From UBA2227 sp036677505 (GTDB lineage: Bacteria; Bacillota_I; Bacilli_A; Erysipelotrichales; Erysipelotrichaceae): a stretch of DNA of 64,000 nucleotides. How positions within the stretch are numbered: position 1 is the first letter of the stretch; every line of letters starts with the position of its first letter. The stretch covers positions 67,065-131,064 of the forward strand of contig JAVBWK010000035.1 of assembly GCA_036677505.1 (NCBI GenBank), written 5' to 3'. The notes beneath the pieces are model-generated. The model was not told where the DNA came from and did not search any database. It worked only from the letters and a program-made list of their open reading frames with translations. The translations under genes were made by a program, and so were the position numbers. Below are positions 16,250 through 25,513 of this stretch, piece after piece.

Positions 16250-16909
16250 ATGGGGAAACGCATTTTTGGTTTACTGATCATTTTGGCCGGTGTGCTGCTG
16301 TTATTGGATAATCTGAACATATATCCGATCAAGGATCTCTTTGATTATCTGTGGCCTTCCGCATTGATTCTGATCGGTTTGTTTTCCATGGTCGAACTGC
16401 GCAGAGTCAACCTGTTTCATTTGGTATTGGTATTGGTCGGGGGCGTGTTTCTGGTCATCAATCTCGGACTGATCGAGAAAGAGGCGATTGCAAATCTGAT
16501 TCTGCCGGCTATCCTTGTTTTGTTTGGTCTGTCGCTGGTTTTCAGCCGACCCGGGATTACGGTTAGGGTTTCGGATAAAGATAACGTTACGGCGATTTTC
16601 GGTACAACCCGACACAAATCCAATATCAGACAATTTGAAAAACTGGAAGTATCGGCGGTTTTCGGCAGTGCAGATGTCGATTTGAGTGAAGTGGAACTTG
16701 TCGAAGATAGGGCAAAAGTGGTCATCAATGCTGTATTCGGAAATGCTGAGGTCCGCTTTCCGAAGAAGTATCATGTCAAGATCGTCACCGGTGATCCGGT
16801 GTTTGGCGGCTTCGAAAATAAAATATCATCAACCGTAACTGATCAAGATGCGAAGGTGATCGAGGTCGCTTACTCTGTCGTCTTCGGACGCATCGAAATC
16901 AGGGATTAA
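16250..16909 (+). CDS. LiaF-like membrane protein
   Basis: A 219-residue protein with an N-terminal block of four hydrophobic segments (residues 1-100, beginning with the DUF5668-like pattern RIFGLLIILAGVLLLLDNL) and a C-terminal beta-rich cytoplasmic domain (AIFGTTRHKS, SAVFGSADVDLSEV, NAVFGNAEVRFPKKY) like that of LiaF. LiaF proteins restrain envelope-stress two-component systems. No liaRS pair is adjacent, so the partner is unknown. Its 3' end faces the rnj terminator. Confidence 0.82.
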   Translation: MGKRIFGLLIILAGVLLLLDNLNIYPIKDLFDYLWPSALILIGLFSMVELRRVNLFHLVLVLVGGVFLVINLGLIEKEAIANLILPAILVLFGLSLVFSRPGITVRVSDKDNVTAIFGTTRHKSNIRQFEKLEVSAVFGSADVDLSEVELVEDRAKVVINAVFGNAEVRFPKKYHVKIVTGDPVFGGFENKISSTVTDQDAKVIEVAYSVVFGRIEIRD

Positions 16910-16913
16910 AAAA

Positions 16914-16933
16914 CCGAGACTAACGAGTCTCGG
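16914..16933 (-). terminator. rnj terminator
   Basis: CCGAGACT-AACG-AGTCTCGG. On the minus strand the stem is followed by six T residues, and the rnj TAG stop (16920-16922) lies inside it. On the plus strand it would be weak for the LiaF-like gene. Confidence 0.85.
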
Positions 16934-18695
16934 CAGATTTGGGTTGCATGGCAGCTTTTTGATTTAATATGACCGGAATGACAATGGGGTTGCGGTGAGT
17001 CTTCTGATATAAAAAGGGTTCCAGCGATCCGCGGATCGTATTCTTCAGTTCACCGAAGGTGGTCTTTGAGACCATCTTTTTCTTTAGGGCTTCATAGACC
17101 AGCAGTTCAGCTTCCTTCAGTAAGGTCTGACTTTCTTTGATATAAACAAAACCGCGGCTGACGATCGAAGGCCGGCACAGAATTTTATTGTAGCGCGAAT
17201 CGATCGATACGATCACGGCGACCATGCCGTTGTCCGAAAGTATCTTACGGTCTTTGATGACCGAAGTCGATAAGCCGGAGGTATCAGATCCGTCGACATA
17301 AATATCATCGGCCTGAATGCGGGTGTCGCTTAAGAAAGCTTCTCCGTCACGAAGCACGACTGCATCGCCGTTAGCACAGATAAAGACATTTTCCGGGGCG
17401 ACACCGGTCTCGATGCCGGTATCCGCATGCTGCTTGAGCATTTTATACTCACCGTGAATCGGCATAAAGTATTTCGGTTTGATCAGCTGTAACATCAGCT
17501 TCTGCTCTTCTTCGGAAGCATGCCCGGTGGTATGGATCGAGTTGAGCGGAGAATTGGTCAGTACATTGGCGCCGGCACGGGTCAGACTGTTAACGACCCG
17601 GTTGACCGAATTGGCATTGCCGGGGATCGGCGAAGAAGAGAAGACGACTGTATCGCCCGGGATGATCCGGATGTATCGGTGGGTTCCGTTGGCAATGCGC
17701 GATAACGCGGCCAGCGGCTCGCCTTGTGATCCGGTACAGATGATCGTGACTTTATTGGCCGGGGTATGATTGAGATGTTCAGGCTGTAAGAAGTGTTCAT
17801 CACCGATGGGGATGTGACCGAGTTTACGGGCAATCTCCACGACATTTTCCATCGAGCGGCCGAATATGCTGATTTTGCGTCCGCAGGCAATCGCTGCTTC
17901 GATGATTTGGCGCACACGGTAAACGTTGGACGCAAAGGAAGCGACGATCAGACGTCCCTGGGCCCGGCGGGTAATTTCCAAAATGGAGGAAGCCACTTTC
18001 TTTTCGCTGATCGAGAAACCTTTGACTCCGGCGTTGGTAGAATCACTTAACAGAAGGTCAACACCGATCTGTCCCATATAGGCCATCAGCTGATAGTCGG
18101 AATTGGTCCCTACCGGAGTCAGGTCGAACTTAAAATCACCGGTATGAACGATGCGTCCGTTGGGTGAGTTGACCAACAGTCCCAAAGTGTCGGGGATCGA
18201 GTGGACAGTGTTAAAAAAGCCGACCTTGAAATATTTCGTTTCGACGCGCGAGTTATTCGTGATCTCTTCAATTTTTACCGCATTTTGCATACGGCGCTCT
18301 TCCAGCTTCTTTATGATCAGCCCCTTGGCAAAGCGGGGGGCATAAATTTTTTCCAGTTTTAAGACTTGCATCAAAAACGGAATGCCGCCGATATGGTCTT
18401 CATGTCCGTGAGTGATGATCAAGGCTTTGATCTTTTGTTGGTTACGTATCAGATACGTGTAGTCGGGGATGACATAGTCCACACCTAACAAGTTTTCCTC
18501 AGGAAAACGGACGCCTGCGTCAATGATAATGATTTCATCATGATGTTCGATACAATACATGTTCTTACCGACTTCGCCCAAGCCGCCCAAAGCGTAGACC
18601 AGGGTATCTGTCTCTTTAAATGATGAATGATTTTCGACGATAGCGGGTTTTAAGGAACCCTTGCGTTGTGCAGGTTTACGTTCATAAGTAGTCAT
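16920..18695 (-). CDS. rnj: Ribonuclease J
   Basis: A 591-residue metallo-beta-lactamase/beta-CASP ribonuclease with 5'-3' exo- and endonuclease activity in mRNA decay and rRNA maturation. Seen here: GGLGEVGKNMYCIEH (about residues 37-51), the zinc motif THGHEDHIGG (about 100-109), HTGDFKFD, the beta-CASP region and GHASEEEQ near 392. Start ATG 18695 follows AAAAGGAG. It has its own extended -10 promoter downstream of def. Single-copy in the window; RNJA versus RNJB type cannot be told. Confidence 0.95.
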   Translation of the reverse strand: MTTYERKPAQRKGSLKPAIVENHSSFKETDTLVYALGGLGEVGKNMYCIEHHDEIIIIDAGVRFPEENLLGVDYVIPDYTYLIRNQQKIKALIITHGHEDHIGGIPFLMQVLKLEKIYAPRFAKGLIIKKLEERRMQNAVKIEEITNNSRVETKYFKVGFFNTVHSIPDTLGLLVNSPNGRIVHTGDFKFDLTPVGTNSDYQLMAYMGQIGVDLLLSDSTNAGVKGFSISEKKVASSILEITRRAQGRLIVASFASNVYRVRQIIEAAIACGRKISIFGRSMENVVEIARKLGHIPIGDEHFLQPEHLNHTPANKVTIICTGSQGEPLAALSRIANGTHRYIRIIPGDTVVFSSSPIPGNANSVNRVVNSLTRAGANVLTNSPLNSIHTTGHASEEEQKLMLQLIKPKYFMPIHGEYKMLKQHADTGIETGVAPENVFICANGDAVVLRDGEAFLSDTRIQADDIYVDGSDTSGLSTSVIKDRKILSDNGMVAVIVSIDSRYNKILCRPSIVSRGFVYIKESQTLLKEAELLVYEALKKKMVSKTTFGELKNTIRGSLEPFLYQKTHRNPIVIPVILNQKAAMQPKSAETR

Positions 18696-18735
18696 ATGAA
18701 TTCTCCTTTTGCACTGCGCTTAAATTGTTACTTCT

Positions 18736-18744
18736 ATTATAACA
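18736..18744 (-). promoter_or_regulatory. Extended -10 promoter of rnj
   Basis: On the minus strand TG-T-TATAAT, with TATAAT at 18736-18741, between def and rnj; no clear -35. Confidence 0.5.
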
Positions 18745-18759
18745 TAGCAGAGGCTGCTT

Positions 18760-19332
18760 TTATTCTATAACGATATCCTTTTCGTTTTTCGTCCAAGGAT
18801 CGCTAGGATGAATGTGATCATAATACAATACACCGTTGAGATGATCGATCTCATGCTGAAGGACGATGCCGGTATACCCGCTGACTCGAAACTCGATTTC
18901 CTTATCACTGAGCAAATCATATGCTTTGATTTTCAGACGGGCAAAACGCGGTACGTAACCTTCATGACGGTCATCGACGGACAGGCAGGCTTCACCGCTG
19001 GCAAGCATGCATCGCTGTTCCGAATGAGAGATGATCTTAGGATTGACCAAGGCAAACTCGCGAGTCACATAGCGGTCCTCATTGATTTCTTCATCAACCA
19101 CGGCAACCAGCATCCGCTTGAACACGCCGACTTGCGGAGCGGCAAGACCGACGGCAGGGGAAAGGTTATCCTTTTCTGCCAGCTCAGGATCGGTCGAGTT
19201 TCGGACATAGGTAAGCATGGCCTCGAGTATTTCACGGTCTTCTTTGGACAAAGGCAAACGGACCGGTTCTGACTTGTTGCGCAAGCGCGGATCGGTATCT
19301 TTTACGATGTGAGCATTGTTTAATTTCAACAT
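18760..19332 (-). CDS. def: Peptide deformylase
   Basis: A 190-residue metalloenzyme removing the formyl group from nascent N-terminal Met. Motif 1 is GLAAPQVG (residues 62-69), motif 2 is EACLS (114-118) and motif 3 is HEIDH (160-164). C116 and H160/H164 are the metal ligands and E161 the catalytic acid. Motif 2 has Ala115 where almost all family members have Gly. The length and insertions fit the Gram-positive type 2 enzyme. Start ATG 19332 follows GAGGT. Confidence 0.94.
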   Translation of the reverse strand: MLKLNNAHIVKDTDPRLRNKSEPVRLPLSKEDREILEAMLTYVRNSTDPELAEKDNLSPAVGLAAPQVGVFKRMLVAVVDEEINEDRYVTREFALVNPKIISHSEQRCMLASGEACLSVDDRHEGYVPRFARLKIKAYDLLSDKEIEFRVSGYTGIVLQHEIDHLNGVLYYDHIHPSDPWTKNEKDIVIE

Positions 19333-19474
19333 AAAACCTCATTCCGGGTCGAATCGAGTACGATCGATTTTTGTACCTCACATATCACAACCTGTATTTT
19401 AGCGAAAAATCATGAAAATGTATAGTAAAATAAATATCTTTTTATATGAATGTGCTAAAATGGGTTCAGTTTGG

Positions 19475-19480
19475 TACAAT
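19475..19480 (+). promoter_or_regulatory. Putative -10 element of the ftsW-rsmD-coaD operon
   Basis: TACAAT lies 19 nt before the ATG at 19500. The -35 (TGCTAA) is weak. Confidence 0.35.
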
Positions 19481-19499
19481 GAAGAGGCCAGGGGGATGT

Positions 19500-20690
19500 A
19501 TGAAACGGAAATTTTCCTTATTAATGCCGAAAGGTTATAACAGAATCATTCATTCAGCCATGATTGCGCTGAGTTTTTTTGGTTCTCTGATGGTCATATC
19601 GGCAAATATCAATCATAACAGTGCGCCGCTGGCTCTGGTCAATGTGGCCATCCGACAACTGTTGTTTTTTATGATCGGATATGTTGCGATGGTCATACTG
19701 GCACGTACCTGGTCGTGGGATTTTATTAAGAGACATATGAAATGGATCGCGGTTTTTACTATCGGTTTATTGATTATTCCATTGTTTTCGGCTTCGCGTG
19801 CCGGAGCCTGGGCTTGGATCGAGATTCCGGGGATCAATGCGACGATCCAGCCTTCGGAGTTTGCGAAGATCACAATGATCACGCTGTTGGCGGTATTTTT
19901 GGGTGATATCCGAAACCGGCGGACGACTCTGGCAGAAATGATGACCGTACCTGCGATATTTACGATATCCGCATTGATTATTATCACGGTTTTTCAGCGT
20001 GATTTGGGCAGTGCTGTCATATTGTTTGCACTGGCTTGGATACTTACTCTGATTCCTTCGGCGGATCAGTTACGTCCGTTACAGCGCTGGTTCATTCTGT
20101 TGTTTATTTTGGGAATTGTTCTGTTGTTGTTTCTGATCAGTGAGCCGGGGATTGCTTTTATTGAGACCCTCGGATTGCCTGAATATATGGTCAATCGCTT
20201 TCGGGCGATGGCCGATCCGTTTGCGGATACCCAAAATATCGGATATCAGCTGTATAACAGTTTGGTCGCTTTTGTCAAGGGCAATTGGATCGGTGTGGGA
20301 TTCGGTAATTCCATTCAGAAATTCGGTTATCTGCCGGTCGCTCAATCAGATTATATTTTGGCGATCATCGTTGAAGAGTTGGGAATCTTCGGATTTTTGT
20401 TCATTTTCTTTGGGTATGCCCTGATGATTTTTCATCTGATCGTTTCATCGCTTTCGATTCGAAGCGAAAGAGGTAAGATGGTATTGTTTGGGACCGCACT
20501 TTATCTGATATTGCACTTTGTTCTCAATGTAGGAGGTGTGACTTCGCTGATTCCGCTGACCGGTGTTCCGCTATTGCTGATTTCGGCAGGCGGGTCAAGT
20601 CAGATGGCGATCATGATGGCGTTGGGTATCTGTCAGAACATCATTGCTACCGATAAGTTTCCGGTGCGTCGGGTGGGTGAGTCTGTATGA
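19500..20690 (+). CDS. FtsW/RodA/SpoVE family peptidoglycan polymerase
   Basis: A 396-residue SEDS protein with about ten transmembrane helices, which polymerises lipid II into glycan strands. Typical segments are GAWAWIEIPGINATIQPSEFAKI (WI.ig..QPSE.aK), FQRDLGSAVILF, and PLTGVPLLLISAGGSSQMAIMMALG near the C-terminus. Whether it serves division (FtsW) or elongation (RodA) cannot be decided. ATG 19500 follows AGGGGG; the ATG at 19446 lacks a site. The stop overlaps the rsmD start. Confidence 0.9.
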   Translation: MKRKFSLLMPKGYNRIIHSAMIALSFFGSLMVISANINHNSAPLALVNVAIRQLLFFMIGYVAMVILARTWSWDFIKRHMKWIAVFTIGLLIIPLFSASRAGAWAWIEIPGINATIQPSEFAKITMITLLAVFLGDIRNRRTTLAEMMTVPAIFTISALIIITVFQRDLGSAVILFALAWILTLIPSADQLRPLQRWFILLFILGIVLLLFLISEPGIAFIETLGLPEYMVNRFRAMADPFADTQNIGYQLYNSLVAFVKGNWIGVGFGNSIQKFGYLPVAQSDYILAIIVEELGIFGFLFIFFGYALMIFHLIVSSLSIRSERGKMVLFGTALYLILHFVLNVGGVTSLIPLTGVPLLLISAGGSSQMAIMMALGICQNIIATDKFPVRRVGESV

Positions 20691-21244
20691 GGATCATCGC
20701 GGGAAAACACCGTTCGCGGAAATTGTTCACTCTGGAAGGGGAATCAACCCGGCCTAGCAGTGACCGTCTGAAAGAAGCAATGTTTTCACGTCTCGGCGGT
20801 TTTTTTGACGGGGGAGTTTGGCTGGATTTGTTTGCGGGTTGCGGTGCCATCGGTCTGGAGGCGATTTCCAGAGGGGTAAGCCAGGTGATATTCTGTGATC
20901 ATGACCGTCAGGCACAAGCCGTCATCGAGAAAAACATTGCTTTGCTTAACGAGACAGACAAGTGTGAACTGATCAAAGCAGATTACCGTCAGGCCATTTC
21001 ATCCTGTATGCAGCGGAAACTGTCGTTTGATGTGATATTTTTAGATCCGCCCTATGCCATGGATATCGATTCGATCGCTTTACAAGTAGTTGAAGCTGAT
21101 TTGATCAAGGCAGATGGGTGGCTGATTTGTGAAATGGCTTCAAAAAGGGTCAGTAGCGATCGCTTGGTTGATTGTGTTAAAATAAAAGAGAGCACCTACG
21201 GGCTGGGGAAGACCGTTTGGTATAAAAAGGAGTTACGACCATGA
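20687..21244 (+). CDS. rsmD: 16S rRNA (guanine-966-N2)-methyltransferase RsmD
   Basis: A 185-residue SAM-dependent methyltransferase modifying G966 of 16S rRNA. The N-terminal MRIIAGKHRSRKL, TRPSSDRLKEAMFSRL, the SAM site LDLFAGCGAIGLEAISRG (about residues 47-64) and the catalytic FLDPPYAMD (near 122) are diagnostic. It overlaps ftsW by 4 bases (ATGA) and coaD by 4 bases; rsmD-coaD is a widely conserved pair. Confidence 0.95.
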   Translation: MRIIAGKHRSRKLFTLEGESTRPSSDRLKEAMFSRLGGFFDGGVWLDLFAGCGAIGLEAISRGVSQVIFCDHDRQAQAVIEKNIALLNETDKCELIKADYRQAISSCMQRKLSFDVIFLDPPYAMDIDSIALQVVEADLIKADGWLICEMASKRVSSDRLVDCVKIKESTYGLGKTVWYKKELRP

Positions 21245-21717
21245 TAAAAGCTATTTATCCCGGCAAATTTGATCCGATGACGGTCGGTCATTTGGATATC
21301 ATCCGTCGGGCAAGTAAAATATTTGATGAAGTCGAAGTCGTGATCATGGATGCCCCCAATGATCCCGCGACTTTCAGTGTGGCCAAGCGGATCAAAATGA
21401 TTGAGTTGGTGATCAAAGAGATAAAGAATGTCGGTGTCTGTGTCGGTGACGGCCTTTCGGTCGATTTTGCGAAAAAGCGTAATGCTCAGATCCTGTTGCG
21501 TGGTATTCGGGCAGTTATGGACTATGAGCATGAGTTACAGCAGGCAACGGCGAATATGATCCTGGCTCCGCAAATCGAAACTGTATTTCTTCTGACACGG
21601 CCGGAGCATTCGTTTATGTCATCCTCAGCGGTCAAGCAGATTGCACTCAATCTGGGGGACTTAACGAAGTTTGTCCCAAAGGAAATCTTGCCGATCATAA
21701 TGGAGGAATTTAAGTAA
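21241..21717 (+). CDS. coaD: Phosphopantetheine adenylyltransferase
   Basis: A 158-residue enzyme of coenzyme A synthesis, joining 4'-phosphopantetheine and ATP to give dephospho-CoA. The nucleotidyltransferase motif is YPGKFDPMTVGHLD (residues 6-19, with TVGH as the HxGH-type site), and LLRGIRAVMDYEHELQQA and EHSFMSSSAVKQIA are family signatures. PGK in place of the usual PGS is a small deviation. It is the last gene of the ftsW-rsmD-coaD operon. Confidence 0.96.
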   Translation: MIKAIYPGKFDPMTVGHLDIIRRASKIFDEVEVVIMDAPNDPATFSVAKRIKMIELVIKEIKNVGVCVGDGLSVDFAKKRNAQILLRGIRAVMDYEHELQQATANMILAPQIETVFLLTRPEHSFMSSSAVKQIALNLGDLTKFVPKEILPIIMEEFK

Positions 21718-21742
21718 AACTCATCCGGTACCGGATGAGTTT
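21717..21742. terminator. Bidirectional terminator between coaD and the LysR gene
   Basis: AAACTCATCCGG-TA-CCGGATGAGTTT, a 12-bp perfect stem, then TATTTT on the plus strand. It overlaps both convergent gene ends. Confidence 0.85.
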
Positions 21743-22640
21743 ATTTTGCTTTGAGGAAATAAGTTTTAACATAATCGATGAGATATTTTTCTGCAGTCGT
21801 ATAACTGTTCTTTTTTCTGTAAACAAAAGAAATCCTCCATGGCATCGGTTTTTCAAACCGTATCATCTTGACTCCGTTCATGTTAAACATAAACTGTGAC
21901 GCATCCGGAAGGAATGTAACCTTGTTAGACTTTCGGATGCTCGCAAACAAATAATCCCATGAATAAGCTGTCATCAGAGAGTGAGGATTGATTTCATGTG
22001 ACTGAATATAATCAACAAACAGATGATATGTTTTAAATGATTCATCGCATAATGCGATATCTTCATGGTTTAAGTCATTCCAGTTTACTTTGCTTTTTCT
22101 TATCAGGGGGTGTTTCTCGGACACAAAAATGGCATACTCACTCTGGTGAATAGGAATTTCAATAAAGTTGGAAAAATCAAATGGTTCAGGGGAAACAACA
22201 ACACAAAAATCAAGTTTTCCGGAATGCAACATTTCTTCAAGTGTCTTGCCACCGTTTTCTATAACAGTTATATTCACTTTTGGATTGCTTTCATGAATTT
22301 GAGGTAAGAAATCACTGAATAATGCCGTAATGACTAACGGCGGGATTCCCAATAAAACCTCACCTTCACCCATTCTGGCTCTCATTTTTAATAATGCTAA
22401 AAGATCATCATGGTGTTGAATGATCTTTTTGGCATGATTATAAATCAGCTGGCCGTCTGTTGTTAAATCTACGAGGCGACCTTTGACCCGTTCGAATATT
22501 GGTAAATTCGTTTCTTTTTCAAGCAAGGTGATTGCTTTGCTTAATGCAGGCTGTGAAATGTACAGCAACCTCGCTGCCTGAGTAATATTGAAATTGTTTT
22601 CAACAATCGACACCAGATACTTTAACTGTGTGATTTCCAT
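21741..22640 (-). CDS. LysR-family transcriptional regulator
   Basis: A 299-residue LysR regulator. Winged-helix DNA-binding domain at residues 1-60 (NITQAARLLYISQPALSKAITLLE), followed by a periplasmic-binding-protein-like effector domain. ATG 22640 follows GGAGGTG; the upstream in-frame start at 22676 lacks a site. It is divergent from the CoA-transferase/thiolase cluster and is the obvious candidate activator of it. The inducer (perhaps acetoacetate or 3-hydroxybutyrate) is inference. It marks the left border of a visibly more AT-rich segment. Confidence 0.9.
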   Translation of the reverse strand: MEITQLKYLVSIVENNFNITQAARLLYISQPALSKAITLLEKETNLPIFERVKGRLVDLTTDGQLIYNHAKKIIQHHDDLLALLKMRARMGEGEVLLGIPPLVITALFSDFLPQIHESNPKVNITVIENGGKTLEEMLHSGKLDFCVVVSPEPFDFSNFIEIPIHQSEYAIFVSEKHPLIRKSKVNWNDLNHEDIALCDESFKTYHLFVDYIQSHEINPHSLMTAYSWDYLFASIRKSNKVTFLPDASQFMFNMNGVKMIRFEKPMPWRISFVYRKKNSYTTAEKYLIDYVKTYFLKAK

Positions 22641-22743
22641 TTTCACCTCCAGGAGGCATAATATCTTTGAGTACATTATACCGTATATCCCAAACTGAGT
22701 AAATCAGTCTAGGGAAAAGCAACATTCGATATAATTCTAAATT

Positions 22744-22758
22744 ATAACTTTAGGTTAT
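22744..22758 (+). promoter_or_regulatory. LysR-type operator in the divergent promoter region
   Basis: Perfect inverted repeat ATAAC-N5-GTTAT, of the T-N11-A LysR type, flanked by ATTC and GAAT, just upstream of the extended -10 TG-A-TAAAAT (22763-22771). Confidence 0.55.
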
Positions 22759-22812
22759 GGAATGATAAAATATGCAAAGTAGATTTATCTTGCAAACATG
22801 ATTTAATGATAT

Positions 22813-22826
22813 TGTAAGCGTTTACG
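22813..22826 (+). promoter_or_regulatory. CcpA cre site
   Basis: TGTAAGCGTTTACG matches the catabolite-responsive element consensus (TGWAARCGYTWNCW) in 13 of 14 positions. It lies between the promoter and the first gene, about 35 nt into the transcript, a position that normally gives roadblock repression by CcpA. Confidence 0.75.
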
Positions 22827-22866
22827 AAGAATCTGATTTCGGGTAAACAAGCAAGGAGGAATCATT

Positions 22867-23523
22867 TTGAACAAGGTAGTGTCTATTGAAAAGGCCATTG
22901 AAAATATTCATGATGGTGCAACGATCATGATCAGTGGTTTTGGTGGGAACGGAGCTCCACACACAGTCATTGATGCTCTGGTAAAAAAGAATGTAAAAGA
23001 TATCACGTTGATTTGCAACGACTCCGGTACCTTGGATTTTGGAGCCGGACGTTTATTCACTAATAAGCAAGTTAAGAAAGTGATTTGTTCGATTATCGGA
23101 CCCAATCCAGAGTCAGTTAAACAGCATTCTGCCGGTACACTTGAGGTCGAACTCTATCCTCAAGGCAGTTTAGCGGAAATGATTCGTGCGGGCGGATATG
23201 GTCTTGGCGGAATCATTACCAAATCAGGATTAGGTACCTTGGTTGAGGAAGGCAAGCAAAAAGTTACGATCAAAGGTGAGGAGTATTTGATTGAGGAAGC
23301 TTTGAAAGCTGATTTTGCCTTGATATATGCGTCAGTCGGAGATACAGCAGGGAACTGCAAATACTACGGTTCTGCACATGCACATGCTCCAAGCATGGCT
23401 GCTGCAGCGAACTTTACGATTCTTGAAGTCGGTCAGCTTGTTGAACTGGGAGAATTGGAACCACAGGAAATTCATACACAGCAAGTATTGGTGGATGCGG
23501 TCGTTTTAAGGGGAGGTCAATAA
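22867..23523 (+). CDS. atoD: 3-oxoacid (acetoacetate) CoA-transferase subunit A
   Basis: A 218-residue alpha subunit of a class I CoA-transferase moving CoA between acyl-CoA and acetoacetate or butyrate. Typical features are DGATIMISGFGGNGAPHTVIDAL, the GGYGLGGIITKSGLGTLVEEGK segment (about residues 108-129) and ADFALIYASVGDTAGNC. The start is TTG 22867, 8 nt after AAGGAGG. First gene of the cluster, overlapping atoA by one base. Substrate preference between acetoacetate and butyrate is not certain. Confidence 0.9.
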   Translation: MNKVVSIEKAIENIHDGATIMISGFGGNGAPHTVIDALVKKNVKDITLICNDSGTLDFGAGRLFTNKQVKKVICSIIGPNPESVKQHSAGTLEVELYPQGSLAEMIRAGGYGLGGIITKSGLGTLVEEGKQKVTIKGEEYLIEEALKADFALIYASVGDTAGNCKYYGSAHAHAPSMAAAANFTILEVGQLVELGELEPQEIHTQQVLVDAVVLRGGQ

Positions 23524-24236
23524 TGGATAAGGAATTAGCTGCAAAATTTATCGCAAAACGTATTGCCGGAGACTTGAAGCCGGGATATCTTGTAAATCTA
23601 GGTGTCGGACTGCCGACTGCGGTATCGGATTATGTTACTGAAGATATGGATGTGTTAATGCATGGTGAAAATGGGGTTATCGGTTTAGGAAAAACTGCTT
23701 TTGATGTAATCAAGAAAACAGAAGGTAAAGACAAAAGTCTTGCTGTTCAAGATGATTTAGTCATCAATGCCGGTGCTACTAAAGCCGGAATTTCGAAGGG
23801 AGCTTCATTTTTTGACAGTGCCACATCGTTTGGATTAATCCGTGGCGGTCATGTGGATGTTACGGTATTGGGAACGATGGAAGTCGATGAAGAAGGTAAT
23901 ATCGCCAACTATATGATTCCAGGTAAAAGAGTGAATGGTATGGGCGGAGCGATGGATCTATGTACAGGGGCAAAAAGAGTTTTTGTGGCAACATATCATA
24001 CTTCCGGGAATTCACCGAAAATTCTTAAGAAATGTGTGCTTCCGCTGACAGCAAAAAAGGCGGTAGATTCAATTTATACGGAAATGGGCGTCTTTGATGT
24101 TACAGAGCAAGGCATCCGAGTAAGAGAATATAATCCTGAATATACACTTGATGAGATTCAAGCGGCTACGGAAGCGAAACTTATAATTGACGACGCTGTT
24201 ACCACAACCCCAGCCCATTATTTCGAGAATCTCTAG
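23523..24236 (+). CDS. atoA: 3-oxoacid (acetoacetate) CoA-transferase subunit B
   Basis: A 237-residue beta subunit, partner of the preceding gene. The catalytic glutamate lies in GENGVIGLG (about residues 49-57), the conserved ENG motif of class I CoA-transferases. Further signatures are YLVNLGVGLPTAVSDY, FDSATSFGLIRGGHVDVTVLG and GMGGAMDLCTGAKRV. The ATG shares a base with the atoD stop, so the subunits are translationally coupled. Confidence 0.92.
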   Translation: MDKELAAKFIAKRIAGDLKPGYLVNLGVGLPTAVSDYVTEDMDVLMHGENGVIGLGKTAFDVIKKTEGKDKSLAVQDDLVINAGATKAGISKGASFFDSATSFGLIRGGHVDVTVLGTMEVDEEGNIANYMIPGKRVNGMGGAMDLCTGAKRVFVATYHTSGNSPKILKKCVLPLTAKKAVDSIYTEMGVFDVTEQGIRVREYNPEYTLDEIQAATEAKLIIDDAVTTTPAHYFENL

Positions 24237-24254
24237 AAAGGAGGATAATCGAAT

Positions 24255-25502
24255 ATGAAAATAAAAGATCCTATCGTCATTGTTGGTGCAGCCCGAACGC
24301 CCGTTGGTGCCTATCTTGGAGATTTAAAGACAGTCCCAACCGAGGTTTTAGGAGCCATCGCACTTAAAGAAGCCGTGCGCCGAGCCAATATCGATATTTC
24401 TGATATTGATGAAGTTGTGACCGGTCATGTTCAGGGAACACAAGTGCACAATAATATTTCCCGAGTTATAGCATTAGAGGCAGGATGTAAAGTTGAATCA
24501 ACAGCCATGACCGTCAATCGGATTTGCGGATCAGGTATCCAATCAGCAATCAATGCCTATCAGGCATTATTGACTACAGATGTAAAATTTGTTGCGGCCG
24601 GGGGTGCAGAGAGTCTGTCGAGAGCTGAATTCTTTCTCCCCTTGGAAACTCGTTGGCAAGGTTTTACGATGGGTGACTTTAAAGTCATTGATTCCAATCT
24701 TGAAGGACATCGATGCGCTTCTCCGAAACATTTGTATCCGGACATCACCCATATGGGAGATACGGCTGAGAAACTTATCGAGCTATACGGTATATCCAGA
24801 GAAGATCAGGACCGATTTGCTTATGAAAGTCAGATGAAAGCAAAAAAAGCCATGGAGTCCGGACGTTTTGCACAGGAAATCATTCCTGTAGAGATCAAAG
24901 ACAGAAAAGGAAATGTGACGATTGTAGATAAAGACGGACATCCAAAACCTAAGACAACACTTGAAGGTTTAGCTCCGTTAAAACCTGCTTTCAGAAAAGA
25001 CGGAAAAGGTTCGGTGACTGCTGGCAATGCTTCGGGGTTAAATGATGGGGCAGCCTATGAAATTTTCACATTTGAATCAACGGCTAAAGAACGAGGACTT
25101 GATGTCATTGCTAGAGTGGTCGACTTTGCCATCGTCGGAGTGGATCCGAATATCATGGGTATTGGTCCGGTGCCTGCCATCAGGAAAGTGTTGCAGAAAA
25201 ATGATCTGACTCTAGAAGACATCGATTTCTTAGAAATCAATGAAGCGTTCGCAGGTCAGACATTGGCCTGTCTTAAAGAATTAGGAAATTATCTGGATAC
25301 TCCGCTCTATCAACGACTTAATGTTAATGGTGGTGCCGTAGCTTTGGGGCATCCATTGGGCATGTCAGGTGCAAGACTGATAACGACACTGTGCTATGAG
25401 TTTATCAATAATCCAGACAAGAAGTATGCTATTGCATCCGCATGTATTGGTGGCGGACAAGGGATCGCCTTATTGCTTGAGAATCCCAAGGCAACAAAAT
25501 AA
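24255..25502 (+). CDS. atoB: Acetyl-CoA acetyltransferase (thiolase)
   Basis: A 415-residue thiolase. Active-site Cys91 is in NRICGSGIQS, and the other catalytic elements are NEAFAG (about 334), GGAVALGHPLGMSGAR and the C-terminal CIGGGQG. In this cluster it would cleave acetoacetyl-CoA to two acetyl-CoA (or run in reverse). Start ATG 24255 after GGAGG. It is about 20 residues longer than many bacterial thiolases, but the order of motifs is standard. Confidence 0.93.
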   Translation: MKIKDPIVIVGAARTPVGAYLGDLKTVPTEVLGAIALKEAVRRANIDISDIDEVVTGHVQGTQVHNNISRVIALEAGCKVESTAMTVNRICGSGIQSAINAYQALLTTDVKFVAAGGAESLSRAEFFLPLETRWQGFTMGDFKVIDSNLEGHRCASPKHLYPDITHMGDTAEKLIELYGISREDQDRFAYESQMKAKKAMESGRFAQEIIPVEIKDRKGNVTIVDKDGHPKPKTTLEGLAPLKPAFRKDGKGSVTAGNASGLNDGAAYEIFTFESTAKERGLDVIARVVDFAIVGVDPNIMGIGPVPAIRKVLQKNDLTLEDIDFLEINEAFAGQTLACLKELGNYLDTPLYQRLNVNGGAVALGHPLGMSGARLITTLCYEFINNPDKKYAIASACIGGGQGIALLLENPKATK

Positions 25503-25513
25503 AGGAGGAAGAC

